A stretch of DNA of 7,393 nucleotides from SOIA01 sp050116035 (GCA_050116035.1 JASFPJ010000153.1:1-7393); one strand, 5' to 3'; counted from the stretch's first letter, positions 1 through 6,606 are shown. Notes: a model not told the origin generated them from the sequence alone. Program-made: numbers and translations.

Positions 1-58
1 CAATGACTCCTCCATTCCCCTCGACTCGAGCCAAATGGTCAATTTTTATCCTTTTCAT
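1..58 (-). CDS. hydA: [NiFe] hydrogenase large (alpha) subunit, N-terminal fragment
   Basis: Only the first 19 codons are in the window; the gene continues past the left edge. The fragment starts MKRIKIDHLARVEGNGG, and ARVEGNGG is the conserved N-terminal signature of [NiFe] hydrogenase large subunits. The cysteine pairs that bind the NiFe centre lie outside the window, so catalytic competence cannot be judged. The start is well supported: its ATG overlaps the hydD stop as ATGA (55-58), and a strong Shine-Dalgarno AAGGAG lies at 66-71, 7 bases upstream. It is the last visible gene of the hydB-hydG-hydD-hydA operon. From family knowledge, this subunit would oxidise or evolve H2 in the cytoplasm and exchange electrons with NAD(P) through HydD, HydB and HydG. 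The identification rests on one motif plus operon position, which together are strong. Confidence 0.9.
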   Translation of the reverse strand, partial: MKRIKIDHLARVEGNGGVI

Positions 59-837
59 CTCTTCTCTCCTTTGATTTTTCCGAGGAAATCAGCGATTCCT
101 GTGCCGCTGAAATTGCCCATTCTCTTCCGTATGAAATCATCATCGAATCCTTTTTCTTTTAAAAGGTAATATTCAGAAGTGAAGTTGGCTCCTGGTATCG
201 GACCCCAGCAGCCCACGCAGGGAAGGTTATGGTTGATGCAGATGGCCCCACAGCCTGCCGCTGTGATGGGACCCAAGCAGGGAATGTCTTTATTCAGAAG
301 GCAATCGTTCTCGTTCCATTTGCATTCCACACACACCGGAAAGCGGTAGAGTTCAGGAGGATTTCCTCTTATGATCCGGTTGAAAGTGGACAAAAATTGT
401 TCCTTGCCGATGGGGCATCCCGGGAGATAAAAGTCCACTTTAATATGGGAATCGATAGGTTTGGACTGAACGGGCTTGGTATGGGTCATTTTTGTTTTTC
501 CATAAACCTCTTTGTAATTCTTTGCCCACTCGTTTTCTTCGAGGAAAGCAGCCTGGATTCCTCCAAAACAGGCACAGGTACCGATGGCCACTACGACTTC
601 TGCTCTTTTCCTTATGTCCAGGAGCTCTTTTTTTTCTTTCTCGGTGGAGACAGAGCCTTCTACGAGAGCCACATCCAGTTTCCCGTTGATGTTGTCACTC
701 TTGGCCATGACAAAGGACTGGATGTCAGCTGCCTGGAAAATATCCTTCAGCTCTTTTTCACAGTCGAGGATGAGGAGGGCATCACCGGCGCAGCCGGTCA
801 GTTCAAAGATCCCGATTTTTGGTTTGTCTTTTGGCAT
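55..837 (-). CDS. hydD: [NiFe] hydrogenase small (delta) subunit, group 3b sulfhydrogenase type
   Basis: A 260-residue electron-transfer subunit that pairs with the NiFe large subunit; it carries the proximal and two further Fe-S clusters. There is no Tat signal or membrane anchor, so it should be cytoplasmic, like other group 3 enzymes. The N-terminal 20-kDa domain has proximal-cluster ligands at C16, C88 (GTCACFGG) and C141 (LPGCP). The C-terminal part has two four-cysteine sets: C169, C172, C179, C187 and C196, C200, C207, C210, as in HydD/FrhG/MvhG-like proteins. Oddly, the second cysteine of the usual N-terminal CxxC is aspartate: the motif reads TGCAGD, with D19 encoded by GAT. A Shine-Dalgarno AGGGAGG (843-849) sits 5 bases before the ATG and overlaps the hydG stop. 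The gene overlaps hydA by 4 bp. The family call is firm; the 3b subgroup rests on gene order. Confidence 0.93.
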   Translation of the reverse strand: MPKDKPKIGIFELTGCAGDALLILDCEKELKDIFQAADIQSFVMAKSDNINGKLDVALVEGSVSTEKEKKELLDIRKRAEVVVAIGTCACFGGIQAAFLEENEWAKNYKEVYGKTKMTHTKPVQSKPIDSHIKVDFYLPGCPIGKEQFLSTFNRIIRGNPPELYRFPVCVECKWNENDCLLNKDIPCLGPITAAGCGAICINHNLPCVGCWGPIPGANFTSEYYLLKEKGFDDDFIRKRMGNFSGTGIADFLGKIKGEKR

Positions 838-847
838 TTCTTCCTCC

Positions 848-1708
848 CTAAATTAGCTCCCTCATATGGAGCACGTCCCAGTAGGTGAAAACAGGTCCGT
901 CCAGACAGGTGTAGATGTAGTCGATGGCGCAGTGTCCGCATTTGCCCACACCGCATTTCATCCTTCTTTCCAGCGTCATCAGGATTTGATCTTTGGGAAT
1001 GTTGAGCTTGACGAGCTCTTTGAGCACGAATTTATACATGATAGGCGGGCCGCAGACGAGGGAATAAGTGTTGGCCGGATCGATATCTTTCACCAGGGGG
1101 AAAAGAGTGGTGACAACACCTACGTTTTCTGTCCATTTTCCCGTGTCATCAGCATCGACAGCCAGATGGCATTCCAGGTCCTCTCTCTGCTTCAGAGAAA
1201 GAAACTCTTCTCTGAAGATCATTTCAGCGGGTCTTTTCGCGCCGTGAAGAACAATAACTCTTCGGAACTGGTCACGATTATCGAGACAGTAAAGCAAGAC
1301 GGAGCGAAGAGGTGCGGTGCCGAGCCCGCCGACGGCGATGAGGATATCTTTGCCTTTCATTTTTTCCACCGGGAATCCGTTTCCGTATGGGCCCCTGATT
1401 CCTACCAGCCCGTTTTCTTTTAAGCGGAAGATGGCATTGGTCACTGAACCGGCTTTCCGGATACAGAATTCCAGAAGGCCCGGCCGGGAAGGAGTGGAGG
1501 ATATGGAGAAGGGAGCCTCGCCCGCGCCCAGAACCGAAATCATGGCGAACTGGCCTGCCTTATACTGGAAGGAGAGGGCTTTTTCCATGTCCACGATTCG
1601 AACCTGGAAGAATTTCACATCATCAGTGAGATGATAGGTGCGGACAATCCTTGCCGGCTCGGGGATAAAGGGATTAGCCTGGGTGATGATTTTGTTTTCT
1701 CCGTTCAT
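848..1708 (-). CDS. hydG: Hydrogenase FAD/NAD(P)-binding (gamma) subunit
   Basis: A 286-residue ferredoxin-NADP reductase-like protein, expected to be the diaphorase part of the hydrogenase that moves electrons between NAD(P)(H) and the Fe-S chain. Residues about 20-110 form the flavin-binding barrel, with the FAD motif EAPFSISS near 64-71 and GPYGNGFP at 106-113. Residues about 120-245 form the NAD(P)-binding domain, with AVGGLGTAPLR at 125-135 and the CGPPIMY motif at 219-225. The C-terminus binds a [2Fe-2S] cluster through C252, C257, C260 and C268 (CGVGKCGHC). PyrK and AsrB share this fold, but the flanking hydB, hydD and hydA decide the call. The ATG overlaps the hydB stop as ATGA (1705-1708), and Shine-Dalgarno GAGGTG lies at 1714-1719. 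Whether NADPH or NADH is preferred cannot be read from the sequence. Confidence 0.93.
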   Translation of the reverse strand: MNGENKIITQANPFIPEPARIVRTYHLTDDVKFFQVRIVDMEKALSFQYKAGQFAMISVLGAGEAPFSISSTPSRPGLLEFCIRKAGSVTNAIFRLKENGLVGIRGPYGNGFPVEKMKGKDILIAVGGLGTAPLRSVLLYCLDNRDQFRRVIVLHGAKRPAEMIFREEFLSLKQREDLECHLAVDADDTGKWTENVGVVTTLFPLVKDIDPANTYSLVCGPPIMYKFVLKELVKLNIPKDQILMTLERRMKCGVGKCGHCAIDYIYTCLDGPVFTYWDVLHMRELI

Positions 1709-2763
1709 TTTGTCACCTCTTTATGGAGTCTGGCCCAGAAGGTGTCCTCTTCTTCTCCGAGGAGAGCTTTCCCGACCGTCTTGACATTGATCCCGACCGG
1801 ACAGGTCACGATACAGCGGCCGCAGCCCACACAGCTGGGTTTCCCGTATTTGGAGATGTAGGCCTGGAGTTTATGAGTGTAAAAGAGCTTCAGCCTATCT
1901 GATCTCTTTTCTCTGAAGTTTTCTCCCCCGGCGACTTCGGAATATTCTTCAAGCGTACAGGCATCCCAATGGCGCAGGAGTTTTCCGTCTTTTCCGCCCA
2001 GGAACTGCTTGTCCATAATGTTGTAGCAGTTGCACGTCGGGCAGACGTTTGAACAGGAACCGCAGGCCAAGCAGGCATTGCCCAGCTTTTCCCAGAGGGG
2101 ATCAGTGTATTTGAGCTCCACCATGTCGGGCATGGCCGTGAAGTTTAAGCCCCACTTGTAGGCCTTATTTCTTTCTGTCTGCCATTCGATGTAAGATTGG
2201 ATATCCTTGTCTGTCAGTTTTTCATCAAAAAGCTCTGGCTTGAGCCGTATGAGGTCATCTCCCTGGCTGGAGCCGATCCAGACGAGAAAGAAATTTTCGA
2301 GGTTGGTCAGGAAGAGGTCGTACCCTTCTTCAACGATATGCGTGTTCGTGGATTTGGCGAAGCAGTATTCATCCGGCCAGCAGGAGAGACCGATGATCAG
2401 AGTGTTTTCTCTAGCTTTGAGGTAATAAGGGTCAAGGAAGGCCTGTTTGTGGAAATTATCCAGGATCAGTAATCCATGGATATCGCAGGGGTGAACGCCG
2501 AACAGAATTTTTTTGCTGGCATGGGAGAAATCTTCTTCGTATCCTTTTTCAGAAATACTGAACATGTTGAAAGCCGGAGGAAGAAAGATTTTTCGAGGGG
2601 GGAGGATGGTCCGCGTGGTGTTCATTTCGATTTGAGAGAAGTCGGTTGTTTCTTTGAAGATGTGATTGTCTCCCTTTTTTACAGGAGCCCAAAGGGCGGC
2701 TTTTTCAGAGATGATTTCCAAGAATGGAAACAGATTGTCCTTTTTAAGTTTGATTATCCTCAT
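1705..2763 (-). CDS. hydB: Hydrogenase iron-sulfur (beta) subunit
   Basis: A 352-residue Fe-S protein, first gene of the operon, which should wire HydG to HydD; AsrA of anaerobic sulfite reductase is its paralogue. The N-terminal domain has the family motif GVHPCDIHGL (C93) and CWPDEYCF (C128, C134). The C-terminal part is a two-cluster ferredoxin: C231, C234, C237, C241 (with C244 and C246 close by) and C311, C314, C317, C321, the latter followed by the PVG typical of 4Fe-4S ferredoxins. From memory of the family, CFC is usual where this protein has CFA (134-136), so one possible ligand is missing. Shine-Dalgarno AAAGGA (2771-2776) lies 7 bases before the ATG. A -24/-12 promoter lies about 115 bases upstream. 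AsrA is the main alternative, but the adjoining hydrogenase subunits argue against it. Confidence 0.92.
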   Translation of the reverse strand: MRIIKLKKDNLFPFLEIISEKAALWAPVKKGDNHIFKETTDFSQIEMNTTRTILPPRKIFLPPAFNMFSISEKGYEEDFSHASKKILFGVHPCDIHGLLILDNFHKQAFLDPYYLKARENTLIIGLSCWPDEYCFAKSTNTHIVEEGYDLFLTNLENFFLVWIGSSQGDDLIRLKPELFDEKLTDKDIQSYIEWQTERNKAYKWGLNFTAMPDMVELKYTDPLWEKLGNACLACGSCSNVCPTCNCYNIMDKQFLGGKDGKLLRHWDACTLEEYSEVAGGENFREKRSDRLKLFYTHKLQAYISKYGKPSCVGCGRCIVTCPVGINVKTVGKALLGEEEDTFWARLHKEVTK

Positions 2764-2770
2764 TTAAAAT

Positions 2771-2776
2771 TCCTTT
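2771..2776 (-). promoter_or_regulatory. Ribosome binding site of hydB
   Basis: AAAGGA on the minus strand, 7 bases before the hydB ATG at 2763. It fixes the first start of the operon. Competing starts in the leader, such as the ATG at 2977 in another frame, have no such site. Confidence 0.75.
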
Positions 2777-2797
2777 TGTTTTATTGGAGTTGATCTC

Positions 2798-2815
2798 GCT
2801 CCTCAAATGAGAAGC
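2798..2815 (-). other. Short hairpin in the hydB mRNA leader
   Basis: Read on the minus strand, GCTTCTCATTTGAGGAGC folds into a 7-8 bp stem with one G-U pair and a 2-4 base loop. On the plus strand that pair becomes a C-A mismatch, so the structure suits the minus-strand transcript. It lies between the predicted sigma54 start (near 2866) and the hydB ribosome binding site. It could affect leader stability or translation; no function can be assigned. On the minus strand it is preceded by an A-run and is not followed by a U-run, so it is not an intrinsic terminator in the operon direction. Confidence 0.35.
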
Positions 2816-2876
2816 TCTTTTTTTGTATTTCTGAGAACGGTCTAAAGTGATGTGTATCTCCAAGATGAATGGAATA

Positions 2877-2892
2877 TGCAAATTACATGCCT
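2877..2892 (-). promoter_or_regulatory. Sigma54 (-24/-12) promoter for the hyd operon
   Basis: The minus strand reads AGGCAT-GTAAT-TTGCA, against the sigma54 consensus TGGCAC-N5-TTGCW. The invariant GG (2891-2890) and GC (2879-2878) doublets are present, and the distance between them is the required 12 bases. The predicted start is near 2866, giving a leader of about 100 bases before hydB. The gene pair just upstream encodes a sigma54-type activator, which supports the call. No equally good sigma70 promoter was seen in this 288-bp region; the best alternative (TTGCAT-N17-GATACA) is weak. Confidence 0.68.
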
Positions 2893-3051
2893 GATTGGCA
2901 TAATTAGAAAAAATAATAGGTTGTTTATAAGTTATTGTTAGAGAATAAGTTAGGTTGGCCCTGTTTTGAAGAGTCATTCTGTGCAGAACGGTGGAAAATT
3001 TAAAGTGGGGAATTTTTCCTCAGGTGTGTCCCCTTTTTCTACTTTTTCTAT
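2893..3051. other. A+T-rich region upstream of the -24/-12 site; possible activator sites
   Basis: This non-coding stretch lies between the response regulator stop and the sigma54 promoter. It contains a direct repeat ATAAGTTA at 2927-2934 and 2945-2952 (18 bp start to start), a small dyad TTATT-N7-AATAA at 2932-2948, and an A+T-rich imperfect hairpin at 2993-3019 (GGAAAATT with AATTTTTCC). Nearest the regulator gene, CTTTTTCTA is repeated in tandem (about 3033-3050). NtrC-class activators normally bind dyads in this kind of position, but none of these elements is long enough to be convincing. No intrinsic terminator with a clear U-run follows the regulator gene, so some read-through into hyd is possible. 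Confidence 0.3.
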
Positions 3052-4407
3052 TTACTGAATTTTATACTTCTTGATTTTAGCCATGAGAGTTTTGCGATCG
3101 ATTCCCAGAATTTTTGCAGTCTGGCTTTTGTTCCCGTGCTGGGCGTGCAGGATGATCTTAATGTATTCCTTTTCTATATCCTTGAGCGCTTTGTATTTTC
3201 CTCCGACAGGCAGGAGAAGAGAAGAGCCGGCACTGATACCGTGATAGATAAGATCTTCAAGCTCGATCTTCTCCCCTCTGGAGAGCACCACAGCCCTTTC
3301 GATGGTGTTTTCCAATTCTCTGATATTCCCTGGCCAGTTGTATTCCATCAAGGTTTTTTTAGCCTGTGGAGATACGCCTCTGATTTTTTTTCTGGCCTTC
3401 CGGCTGTATTTTCCCACAAAGTGGTCGATAAATAAGGGGATGTCTTCTTTCCTTTCTCTCAAAGGAGGGAGGTTGATGGGAACGACACTCAAGCGATAGA
3501 AGAGGTCTTCCCTGAATTTTTCTTTTGTGACCAGGTCAGCCAGGTTTTCGTTCGTGGCGGCCAGGATACGGACGTCCACTTTGATCGGCTTGGTGCTCCC
3601 CACCCGGGTGACCTCGCGTTCCTGGATGACTCTCAGGAGTTTTGCCTGGATGTTCAGGCTGATGTTGCTGATCTCATCCAGGAATATCGTCCCTCTGTTG
3701 GCGACTTCAAATCGGCCGTGTTTTGTCTCATGAGCCCCTGTGAATGAGCCTTTGACGTGGCCGAAAAGCTCACTCTCGAAAAGAGTTTCCACCAGTGCTC
3801 CGCAATCCACAACAACGAAGGGGGCCTTTTTTCTGGGGCTGTGTTTATGGATTTCTCGCGCAAGGATCTCCTTGCCGGTCCCGCTTTCTCCGCTGATGAG
3901 GACAGTGCTGTCAGAAGAGCTGATACGTTTGACAATATCCAGGACCTTTTCCATCATCTTGCTTTTTCCGATGACCATATCGAATGGTATGTGCTTCTTT
4001 AATTCTTCCCTGAGATAGATGTTTTCGATAAGAATCTTTCGGCTGTCCAGAGCTTTTTCAGTGATGAGCCGCAGTTGCTCGGGCGTAAAAGGCTTCGGCA
4101 AGTAGTCAGAAGCCCCTCTATGTATCGCTTCAACGGCGGAGTCAATACTGGCGAATCCGGTGATGATGATGACCTGAGTTTTTGGCTGTTCTTCCTTGAT
4201 TCGGCTGAGAATTTCCATCCCGTTCATGCCAGGCAGTTTGAGGTCAAGCAGAACGGCGTGGAAGAATTCAGTCCTGAATAGCTCGAGGCCTTCGATCCCG
4301 TCTTCCGCTGTCTTGACCGAGTATCCTTCCTTTTGGAGGACCAGGCTGCAGGCATCCCGGATGGACTCTTCGTCGTCGATGACAAGAATATTTATGTGCT
4401 CAACCAT
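3052..4407 (-). CDS. Sigma54-dependent NtrC-family response regulator
   Basis: A complete 451-residue three-domain activator. Residues 1-120 are a receiver domain with the acidic pair D11/D12, phospho-acceptor D55 (LLDLKLPG), T83 and K105. Residues about 143-380 are the AAA+ sigma54-interaction domain: Walker A GESGTGKE at 173-180, sigma54-contact loop GSFTGA at 220-225 (the common form is GAFTGA), Walker B IFLDE at 241-245, putative arginine fingers R299/R305 and WPGNIREL at 358-365. Residues about 405-451 are a Fis-type helix-turn-helix (NKSQTAKILGIDRKTL). When phosphorylated, such proteins form a ring that remodels sigma54 polymerase. The ATG overlaps the end of the kinase gene by 8 bp, so the two are a co-translated pair. 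The nearest downstream target is the -24/-12 promoter of the hyd operon. The specific ortholog name cannot be given. Confidence 0.96.
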   Translation of the reverse strand: MVEHINILVIDDEESIRDACSLVLQKEGYSVKTAEDGIEGLELFRTEFFHAVLLDLKLPGMNGMEILSRIKEEQPKTQVIIITGFASIDSAVEAIHRGASDYLPKPFTPEQLRLITEKALDSRKILIENIYLREELKKHIPFDMVIGKSKMMEKVLDIVKRISSSDSTVLISGESGTGKEILAREIHKHSPRKKAPFVVVDCGALVETLFESELFGHVKGSFTGAHETKHGRFEVANRGTIFLDEISNISLNIQAKLLRVIQEREVTRVGSTKPIKVDVRILAATNENLADLVTKEKFREDLFYRLSVVPINLPPLRERKEDIPLFIDHFVGKYSRKARKKIRGVSPQAKKTLMEYNWPGNIRELENTIERAVVLSRGEKIELEDLIYHGISAGSSLLLPVGGKYKALKDIEKEYIKIILHAQHGNKSQTAKILGIDRKTLMAKIKKYKIQ

Positions 4408-6385
4408 CCTTGCTTTTCCTTGTCACCGGGAGCTTGATCGTGAAGGCCGAACCCCTGCCTTCCTGGCTCTCGACTTCAATCGTCCCCTGATGTTTTTGAA
4501 TAATGCTGTAGCTGATAGCGAGCCCTAAACCTGTGCCCTTCCCCACTTCTTTTGTGGAGAAAAAAGGTTCGAAAAGCCGTTTTTTATCTTCCTCCTTTAT
4601 GCCGTGCCCCGTATCAGAGATTTTAATCTCTATTTGGGTTCTGTCCGTGTTGATGGATGTGCTTAAGGAAAGTTTTCCTTTTCCATCCATGGCTTCGGCC
4701 GCGTTAATGATAATGTTCATGAACACCTGCTGGAGCTGGGATTCATCAGCAACGATTTTGGGAAGGTCGGAGGCGTATGTTTTGTCCAGGATGATATTCT
4801 GGAAAATGGTCTGTCCTTCGACGATGGCTAGCGACCTGTCCACAGCATCGTTGATGTGGATCAGAGTCATTTCCGGCTCTTTAGGCCGAGCGAATTCAAG
4901 CAGGCCCCTGACGATATCCTTGCAGCGGGAAGTCTGCTTAACGATTTTTTTCAGGTTTTCGTAATGAGGGCTTTTTTTGGATGTATCCTCAAGCAGCAAG
5001 TGGCTGTAGATAAGAATCCCACCCAGCGGATTGTTGATTTCATGGGCAATTCCCGCGGCCAGCTTCCCTAAAGAAGCTAATTTTTCAGATTGAATGAGAT
5101 GTTCCTGCATTTCTCTCAATTCCTTGGTGCGTTCCTGGACTTTTTTTTCCAGAGTTTTTCCCCATTCGATGAGTTTCTGGTTGGCCGTTTTCAAGTTAGC
5201 TGTCATTTGGTTGAAAGAACCAGCCAGATAACCGATTTCGTCTTTGGAATTCACTTCAACCTTATGAGACAGGTCTCCTTTGGCTATTTCCTGAGTGGCG
5301 ATCACCATTTTCTGAAGAGGATTAATGATTCGGGAGGTCGCAAAATAGAGGATGACCAGCAGGAAGATAACAAAAAGAAATGCCATGAGAGTAAAGGTCA
5401 ACATAACCCTGCTGGTCGTGTCGATATAAGGTCTTTCGAGCAACCCCACATAAAGGATTCCGATGATTTCATTATTTATGTTTTTAATGGGTTCATAGGC
5501 GGTAATGTACCAGTGGTTAACCACGAATGCTCTGTCGATCCATGGTTGTCCTTCGACGAGTACGGCTTGGTTGACCTCTTTTGAAACGCGGGTTCCGATC
5601 GCTCTTTCCCCTTTTTCGTTGGGGACGTTGGTGGAAATCCTGAGGTCGTGTTGAAAGATGGTGGCTGTTCCCTTATCGCGGCCCTTGTATTTTTCTCCCT
5701 TATAGACAATTTCTTTGACCCGGTCCACGATGGAATAATTGCGGTTGAGAAGGATTCCGCCGTACAGGATTCCGAGGATTTTTCCGTTTTCGTCTCTGAT
5801 TGTGGCAGCGGCTTTCAGCATCATGCCGCTGGTTTCCTTATTCTCAGGTCGTGGGGCAGCTTTGGGAGTGTCGATGAATTCCATGTACGCTTGGTCCGCC
5901 AGGTCTTTTCCTTCTTTAAGGAGTTCTTCACGATGGACGATCTGAGGATAGGCAATCTCTCCATTTTTTAAGGCTTCTCTCACGATCTCGTTCTGTGTTT
6001 GGTCATCTCCAATAACCCGGGGATTTCTGGTGCGGATAGCCACTATTCCGTTCTTATCCGTCAGGTTCAGTATATCCAATCCGTTCTCTTCTCTCACCCG
6101 ATTAAGACTTCTCAAAATAGAGTCTTTATCATTGTTTTTAATCGCTTCGTGAAGGCCTTCCCGGTCAGCAGTCAATCTGACAACTTCTTTTATTTCGCTG
6201 AGCCTTTCGTTGAAGACCATCCAGGCCGCGGATAGGTCATGTTTGACCTTGACTTGGGCCTCATGGATGATGGTGTCCTTGACCAGTCTTGAGCCAAAAC
6301 TCAAGGTGAGCAAGCCGCCGATAATGATGACGATGAGAAAGCTAAGGATGAGTTTTGTCCTCAAAGATAGAGCTGGAAATTTCAT
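4400..6385 (-). CDS. Membrane sensor histidine kinase with periplasmic Cache domain
   Basis: A 661-residue sensor kinase, partner of the overlapping response regulator. The first transmembrane helix is at about 11-31. The extracytoplasmic sensor at about 35-325 resembles Cache (Cache_3-Cache_2-like) domains, with paired ILYGGILLNR and ILYVGLLERP strands near 206 and 310. The second helix is at about 327-349, then HAMP (350-402) and a coiled coil to about 436. The HisKA H-box has H448 (AAGIAHEINNP). The ATPase domain shows the N-box (N557, N561), DTGHGI at 591-596, FEPFFSTK at 605-612 and GKGTGLGLAI at 616-625. It should autophosphorylate on H448 and pass phosphate to D55 of the regulator. Cache domains usually bind small organic ligands; the ligand here is unknown. 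The start has only a weak ribosome site, but it sits just before the first helix and 34 bases below a promoter. Confidence 0.95.
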   Translation of the reverse strand: MKFPALSLRTKLILSFLIVIIIGGLLTLSFGSRLVKDTIIHEAQVKVKHDLSAAWMVFNERLSEIKEVVRLTADREGLHEAIKNNDKDSILRSLNRVREENGLDILNLTDKNGIVAIRTRNPRVIGDDQTQNEIVREALKNGEIAYPQIVHREELLKEGKDLADQAYMEFIDTPKAAPRPENKETSGMMLKAAATIRDENGKILGILYGGILLNRNYSIVDRVKEIVYKGEKYKGRDKGTATIFQHDLRISTNVPNEKGERAIGTRVSKEVNQAVLVEGQPWIDRAFVVNHWYITAYEPIKNINNEIIGILYVGLLERPYIDTTSRVMLTFTLMAFLFVIFLLVILYFATSRIINPLQKMVIATQEIAKGDLSHKVEVNSKDEIGYLAGSFNQMTANLKTANQKLIEWGKTLEKKVQERTKELREMQEHLIQSEKLASLGKLAAGIAHEINNPLGGILIYSHLLLEDTSKKSPHYENLKKIVKQTSRCKDIVRGLLEFARPKEPEMTLIHINDAVDRSLAIVEGQTIFQNIILDKTYASDLPKIVADESQLQQVFMNIIINAAEAMDGKGKLSLSTSINTDRTQIEIKISDTGHGIKEEDKKRLFEPFFSTKEVGKGTGLGLAISYSIIQKHQGTIEVESQEGRGSAFTIKLPVTRKSKDG

Positions 6386-6418
6386 GGTAACAGATGAGAG
6401 AGAACTTAATTAAATACA

Positions 6419-6448
6419 ATTATACCACTTACACGAAGAGGAGTCCAA
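6419..6448 (-). promoter_or_regulatory. Sigma70-type promoter for the kinase-regulator operon
   Basis: On the minus strand a perfect -10 box TATAAT (6424-6419) is preceded, after an 18-base spacer, by TTGGAC (6448-6443), close to TTGACA. Predicted transcription starts near 6412, about 26 bases before the kinase ATG at 6385. This suggests constant, sigma70-driven supply of the two-component system, independent of sigma54. Confidence 0.6.
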
Positions 6449-6543
6449 CTGAGATGTATCAGTAAACAGAGCTATGATTGCTCTTGCCCAAAAAATATAA
6501 ACAGATTGGGTTTCCATTCTCAGATTTTAAAAGAAAAAGAAGT

Positions 6544-6606
6544 AGGGGTCAGGTCTTAACATTTAACATTGAGGTGAGAAATGTTAAATGTTAAGATACG
6601 ACCCCT
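6544..6606. repeat. Palindromic REP-like repeat, 27-bp arms, upstream of arsC
   Basis: The left arm (6544-6570) begins AGGGGTC and ends CTTAACATTTAACATT. The right arm (6580-6606) is its reverse complement apart from 3 mismatches. The loop is 9 bases. Inside each arm TTAACAT is repeated in tandem. The same unit recurs at 7108-7126, 7131-7158 and 7181-7206 in the left-arm orientation. Units of this kind (GGGGTCAGGTCTTAACATTT-like) are familiar from many environmental bacterial genomes, often as REP-like sequences near RAYT (Y1 family) transposase genes; that link is from memory. Transcribed, it would form a long stem that could shield or insulate the arsC transcript from the divergent kinase operon. 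Confidence 0.85.

Noticed and set aside
229..888. 219-codon open frame on the plus strand antisense to hydD
   Set aside because: Fully overlaps a gene with clear family motifs, has no recognisable domain or ribosome site, and is explained by the codon pattern of the opposite strand.
866..1423. 185-codon open frame on the plus strand antisense to hydG
   Set aside because: Shadow of hydG; no motif, and hydG has intact FAD, NAD(P) and [2Fe-2S] signatures.
1705..2763. Anaerobic sulfite reductase subunit A (asrA) instead of hydB
   Set aside because: The adjacent hydD and hydA fragment are hydrogenase subunits and no asrC-like sirohaem protein is present; the gene order matches hydBGDA.
2798..2830. 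Plus-strand intrinsic terminator (hairpin followed by a T-run)
   Set aside because: The stem has a C-A mismatch on that strand and no plus-strand gene lies upstream to be terminated.
2744..2977. 77-codon minus-strand frame across the hydB control region
   Set aside because: No Shine-Dalgarno before its ATG, runs over the predicted promoter and into hydB in another frame, and its composition is that of A+T-rich non-coding DNA.
5090..5584. 164-codon plus-strand frame antisense to the kinase gene
   Set aside because: Lies within the coding region for the HAMP and sensor domains of an intact kinase; no independent support.
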